NCBI GenBank assembly: GCA_963575745.1
Contig: CAUYUJ010017922.1
Coordinates: 51,001-115,000 of the forward strand
Direction of reading: 5' to 3'
From: Prorocentrum cordatum
Taxonomy: Eukaryota; Sar; Dinophyceae; Prorocentrales; Prorocentraceae
DNA length: 64,000 nt
The position numbers and the translations under genes were made by a program. Under the pieces are notes generated by a model. The model was not told the DNA's origin. It did no database searches and was given only the letters and a program-made list of their open reading frames with translations. Numbering within the stretch: position 1 is the stretch's first letter; the number at the start of each line of letters is the position of its first letter. This document shows positions 60,010-64,000 of the stretch, piece by piece.

Positions 60010-60032
60010 AGGCTTGAGCCAAAATGGCTACG
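60001..60032 (-). other. Tandem spliced-leader relics at the 5' end of the LINE-like element
   Basis: CGTAGCCATTTTGGCTCAAG at 60032-60013 (-) is identical to SL nt 3-22. Directly after it, GCC-TTTGGCTCAA (60013-60001) is a shortened, altered second copy. The pattern implies at least two rounds of trans-splicing and reinsertion. Confidence 0.92.
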
Positions 60033-60034
60033 AA

Positions 60035-60400
60035 TATCCTCCTCCTCCTCCTCCTCCTTCTCCTCCTCCTCCTCATCCTCCTCCTCCTCCTCACCTCCTC
60101 CTCCTCCCTCCCTCTCCCTCCCTCCCTCCGTCCCTCCTCCTCCTACTCCTCCACCTCCTCCTCCTCCTCCACCACCACATCCTCCTCCTCCTCGTCCTCA
60201 CCCTCCTTCTCCTCGTCCTCCTCCTTCTCCTCGTCCTCCTCCCTCCTCCTCCCCCTCCCCCCTCCTCCTCCTCACCTCCTCCTCCTCCTCCCTCTCTCTC
60301 CCTCCCTCCCTCCCTCCCCCTCCCTCCCTCCCTCCCTCCCTCCCCTCCTCCTCCTCCTCCTCCTCCTCCTCCTCCTCCTCCTCCTCTCTCCTCCTCCTCC

Positions 60401-60457
<57 letters not shown>

Positions 60458-60480
60458 CTCCTCCTCCCCCCTCCTATTGA
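60035..60480. repeat. CTC/CCCT and CAT microsatellites
   Basis: (CTC)n, (CTCC)n with CAC and GTC variants, then (CAT)n at 60400-60455. Directly abuts the SL relics. Confidence 0.95.
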
Positions 60481-60675
60481 TCCTCCTCGTACCTCTCGTT
60501 CCTCCGCGCCCCGCGGCACGCGGTGCAGCGCAGCCCGCGAGACTCCGGCGGTCTGTCCGCGAGGCAGCGCCTGTGAAAAGGCCAAGCCCCGTCGGCCACA
60601 GCGGATCCCGCTCCTCCCAGCGCTTTCTCCCCAACATCTTCTTCCTGATCCCCTGTTCGCCTTCACCCTTGCTCC
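60481..60675. other. Unique GC-rich interval between microsatellites
   Basis: The + frame reads CSAARETPAVCPRGSACEKA. No family recognised. Confidence 0.3.
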
Positions 60676-60840
60676 TCCCTCCTCCTCCTCCTCCTCCTCC
60701 TCCTCCTCCTCCTCCTCCTCCTCCTCCTCCTCCTCCTCCTCCTCCTCCTCCTCCTCCCTCCACCTCCTCCTCCTCCTCATCCTCCTCCTCCTTCTCCTCC
60801 TCCCCCTCCTCCTCATCATCATCATCATCATCATCATCCT
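60676..60840. repeat. CTC and CAT microsatellites
   Basis: (CTC)n to about 60760, then CTC/CTT and (CAT)n at 60812-60836. Confidence 0.95.
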
Positions 60841-61365
60841 CCTCCTTCTCGTACCCCGCCTACTCGTACCCCGATTCCTCGCCCTCCTCCTTCGCTTTCC
60901 TGGTCTTCCTCCACCACCTCCCCCCGAGTCCCCGCTCCCGACTTCTTCATGCTCCCGCCCCCCTGCCCCAGAAAAAAAGTCCTCGCCTGTGGCGCATGTT
61001 GCCTTCTGCGGAGGATGGCAGACGTGTAAAAGCGGCGGCGGGCTCGCCAGTGGAAGGCCGGCGCAAGGTGGCGGAAGCAGAAGAGAGACGTCAATGTGTT
61101 TGGATCCAGCTTCGTCCCCAGCAGGCAGAAGATGAACCCATGATGGCCTCGCTCGGGCCCTCCAACCGAAGCCCCACGCGCCGCCACGCTGGTCCCGGGC
61201 AGGCTACAGTGCCGTTTTGAATACATGCTCTGCGTGCGGATCATTATGGAAAAATGGGTTTTAGTATTAAAAACGACGATGAGTTCATGCATACATTTAT
61301 CCATATATTAATCATGTGTTAAAAATCCTATGTGTTTTGAAAATCCTATGCATTAAAAGCTGCCC
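60841..61365. other. Unique sequence with a possible gene end
   Basis: The + frame at about 60990-61218 reads AEDGRRVKAAAGSPVEGRRK, VAEAEERRQCVWIQLRPQQA and stops at 61218. An abruptly AT-rich stretch (61225-61360) with CCTATG(T/C) repeats follows. It could be the last exon and 3' UTR of an unrecognised gene. Confidence 0.25.
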
Positions 61366-62315
61366 TGTATGCTGCCTGGCGGAAGGGGACGAGGAGGAGA
61401 CGAGCAGGCAGAGGGCGACGAACGCGCAGGCGGGAGGCCAGGGCCGGCGGGGCGGACGGGCAGCCAGATGCGGGGCCAGTCGGAGACAGCAGGGAGGGAG
61501 CAGGAGGAAAGGAACCAGAGGGAAGCCATTCGCCTACCAGTGCCCCCGATTAGTTGGTGCGGATCGCCTTTGCCTCGCCGCCGACGGAAAAGAGGTGCTT
61601 GGATCCTTGGTTTCTAGAGTCGGCCGTATGCCAGTCCGCCCTGTCAGCACCGTATCCACACATCCACAGCGCTTCGTGGCACCACGTCCAAACCTGCAAA
61701 GGGGTGGGGTCCCTGTCGGGAACCGTCATGCTTCATGTCCGCACTTCATCTTAGCGCTGGGGTCCCGTGGGGCCTGCGCTGGGACTCTGTGGGGCTCGCG
61801 CGTCGTCTGGCCGATCGCTTCCCGCATGGACCACGAACTGGCACAATGAGACACGCCCTTCACGTGCCTCGTGCCAGCCAGCCAATGGAGATTCCATATG
61901 CGGCCTCAGTGAGCGCGCTCGCGCATCCCGCCCCACCCCGCGTCGGCACACCAGTCGCACGCTTCGTGCTCCCAGAGGGGGCCCCACCGACGGCCCCAGC
62001 GGGCGCGCGGGCATGCCACCCCGCGTCAATTCCGAGACCACACACACACCCATCGTGCCCTCCTACGGACAGTGGGCGCGCGCGGGCGAGAATTCCACCC
62101 CACGCATATCCAGCTGTTCGGGCAAGTCCTGCCACCGTGCATGCCCAGCACTCTGGGTGGCGACTGATCGAGCAGCGCACGGGCAGCCATAGCGTGTGAC
62201 GCCCCGTGTCCCGCGGCTTGGGGGAGCCGTACGATGTGGCACGCTCTTCCGCGTCGTGTCGGGGTGTCTCTCTTTGCGTCCGTCGGCATATGTTTGCCGT
62301 CCTCGTCGTCCCTCC
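61366..62315. other. Unique sequence without a supported gene
   Basis: Open frames occur on both strands (for example + 61316-61849, 61735-62199), all unrecognised. Moderate-to-high GC. Confidence 0.3.
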
Positions 62316-62319
62316 TCAT

Positions 62320-62425
62320 CTCTTGAGGCCTCTCGGGGGGCTTTTGGAGGCCTCTTGGGGGGCGTTTTGGTGCCTCTCGGAGCTTCTTGGGGGCTCATTG
62401 GGCCCTCCTTGGACAGTCTGGCAAA
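62320..62425. repeat. GGCCTCTCGGGGGG minisatellite (short member)
   Basis: Fifth member of the GCCTCTTGGGG family. Followed by GGTGGGGATCCCC. Confidence 0.7.
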
Positions 62426-62539
62426 CGTGCGAAGTGTGTGCCGAAAGGGGTGGGGATCCCCCATGTGGTCGGGCCCACTGAGACCGTAGGTGGAGCTCCC
62501 TGTTGGCCTCAACTCTCAGAACTCGGGCGTCGACTCGTG

Positions 62540-62762
62540 ACATTCCTCGTCGGAGGGGGAGGAGGGAAGAAGGTGGAGCAGGAGGAGATGGAGCAGGAGG
62601 AGGAGGAGGAGGAGGCGGAGGAAGAGAAGGAGGAGATGGAGATGGAGGAGGAGGAGGAGGAGGAGAAGAAGAAGGAGGAGGAGGAGGAGATGGAGGAGGA
62701 GGAGGAGGAGAAGAAGAAGAAGGAGGGGGCGGAGGAGGAGGAGATAGACGGGAAGGACAGGG
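62540..62762. repeat. GAG/AAG/ATGGAG microsatellite
   Basis: Interrupted (GAG)n. Poly-Glu/Lys frames are artefacts. Confidence 0.95.
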
Positions 62763-62887
62763 GGCGGGGGAGCGAAGCGGGCGTAAACGGTCTGCCCACG
62801 CCCCACCCCACCCTGGCGCAAGGAGGTGGCGGGGCACGCGGAGGCGACGGTGCTGGTGGAGGTCTTCGACAGCGGCCTGCGGCGTCC

Positions 62888-62992
62888 TCGGCCTCCTCCT
62901 CCTCCTCCTCCTCCTCCTCCTCCTCCTCCTCATCCTCCTCCTCCTCCTCCTCCTCCTCCTCCTCCTCCTCCCCCTCCTCCTCCTCCCTCCAA
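62888..62992. repeat. CTC microsatellite
   Basis: (CTC)n, opposite sense to 62540-62762, so the two could pair. Confidence 0.95.
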
Positions 62993-63875
62993 GACGTGGG
63001 GCAGCTTGGGAGGACCGAGCCGGTTTCTTCGGGGAAGGGAAGGGCTTGAGAGGTCCAGGGGGCCATGCCTCGAAGGAACCGAGCAGCCGGATGTCTGGGT
63101 CCGACGCCTCGGCCGCGCCCGACCGAGATTGGCCCGAGAAGGCCGCGTCGCCTTCAGAGATGCCCGAAGTCCCCAGTCGTCTGCCGGAGGTGTTCCCAGG
63201 GAGTGGCTGCCACAGCAGCTCGTGCAGCAGCCCTGGGGTCGGGGCCCGAGGCCCGACGGGGCGGGACCCTATGGGGGCCGGGGCCCTGTGGGTCGGGACC
63301 GTGCGGGGCCAGGGGCCTGCGGCGGGCTGGGGGCCCTCGGGGGCTCCAGGCGGGCACCGCCTGCAAGCCCACCGGACGAGGCCGCGTCACTGGCCTGCTT
63401 GCTCGACATCGTCACTGCGCCCTGGCAGCGCCCGTGGGTGCGCCCTCGCCTCGGCCCCGGCTGCTGCCACGATCACCGCTGCCTCGGTCGGCCACCCCGG
63501 CCCGCTCGGCGCGGAACTCTCCCACGTCTGAGCGCTTTCCCCTCCCTCTCCCGCCGCGCGGCCGCCCTCGTCTTTTTTCCTTCCACTTGCACGCTGGACA
63601 ATTCTCGTTTCAATTGCCCCGAATAGCCGCACGCTGGAGAGCACCGCTTCTGCCTCGCCGCCGGCGGAGAGAAGTCCCCCGCTGTGGGGCTGCAAACCCG
63701 GCAGACGAGGCCGCGTCATTGGGAGGCCAGCTGCGGGAACCCTTCAGTGCGAGCACGGTTCGGGGAACATCCGCACGCGCACTCGAAAATACACTCGTCG
63801 ATGGTTGTTCCGTCGCAGAGCCGCCGGAACTGCATGATCGCGGCCGCTTCACCATCTTGCCAATGCACCTTTGAC
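62993..63875. other. GC-rich sequence, no gene supported
   Basis: Several frames stay open for over 200 codons because of GC content. A GACGAGGCCGCGTCA word occurs at 63374 and 63704 and a CTGCCTCGCCGCCGGCGGA word at 63652 recalls 61568. No domain. Confidence 0.35.
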
Positions 63876-63881
63876 GTGCAC

Positions 63882-63906
63882 GGCTCTCTCTCTCTCTCTC
63901 TATCTG

Positions 63907-63947
<41 letters not shown>

Positions 63948-63956
63948 TTCTCTCAG
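63882..63956. repeat. CT microsatellite
   Basis: (CT)n with short interruptions. Confidence 0.95.
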
Positions 63957-64000
63957 CGACGACGCAATGCTTCCCTCTAGGCGGCAGGGCCCCAGTACAA

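Larger units (their letters stand above)
57330..60032 (-). mobile_element. Decayed LINE-like element with tandem SL relics, 3' part missing
   Basis: Order on the minus strand: outer SL, inner SL, ORF1-like, endonuclease remnant, post-endonuclease segment, CTC tract. The 5' end is retained and the 3' half (reverse transcriptase, RNase H) is absent. This is the reverse of the usual 5' truncation. It may be broken by a microsatellite expansion or a deletion. Confidence 0.65.

Overview
This looks like nuclear DNA of a dinoflagellate. The best evidence is the dinoflagellate spliced leader (SL), recalled as a 22-nt sequence with core CCGTAGCCATTTTGGCTCAA. Near-perfect copies are embedded in the genome on the + strand at 1765-1786 and on the - strand at 60013-60032. 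A 5'-truncated copy lies at 25465-25480 (-). Trans-spliced leaders become genomic only when a spliced mRNA is reverse-transcribed and reinserted. High GC, very low gene density, GC-AG introns and abundant microsatellites agree with this. I cannot name the species.

Layout. 0-10 kb: microsatellites, foldback sequences and one intact gene, a two-motif LAGLIDADG endonuclease-like protein (1808-2713, +) 21 nt downstream of an SL relic. 10.0-21.3 kb: a tandem array of a ~1849-bp unit, with about five full or near-full copies and partial copies. 22-31 kb: a mosaic of dispersed and tandem repeats. Into it a single-exon, SL-marked mRNA was retroposed (24296-25480, -), with a short poly(A) and an 11-bp target-site duplication; an empty paralogous site lies at about 26.6 kb. 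31-36 kb: microsatellites and minisatellites.

36.0-53.3 kb (+): a LUC7-type U1 snRNP splicing factor. A 662-nt first exon carries both zinc fingers. Three proposed tiny exons (67, 56 and 46 nt) encode an RS/RE-rich tail ending in a stop. They are separated by introns of about 9.9, 1.8 and 4.8 kb packed with repeats and a nested minus-strand zinc-finger-like ORF (37932-38471). The joined model stays in frame (831 nt) and all three proposed donors are GC.

54-57.3 kb: short palindrome clusters and long polypyrimidine tracts. 57.3-60.03 kb (-): a decayed LINE-like element with tandem SL relics, a zinc-ribbon/coiled-coil ORF1-like frame and an AP-endonuclease-like remnant. It breaks off in a CTC tract before any reverse transcriptase is seen. 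60-64 kb: more CTC/GAG tracts and GC-rich sequence with no gene I can support.

The connecting theme is reuse of spliced mRNA: three independent SL-marked loci, two of them with nested relics that imply repeated cycles of trans-splicing and reinsertion, plus a splicing-factor gene whose own introns are very large. No operon, CRISPR, rRNA or tRNA was found.
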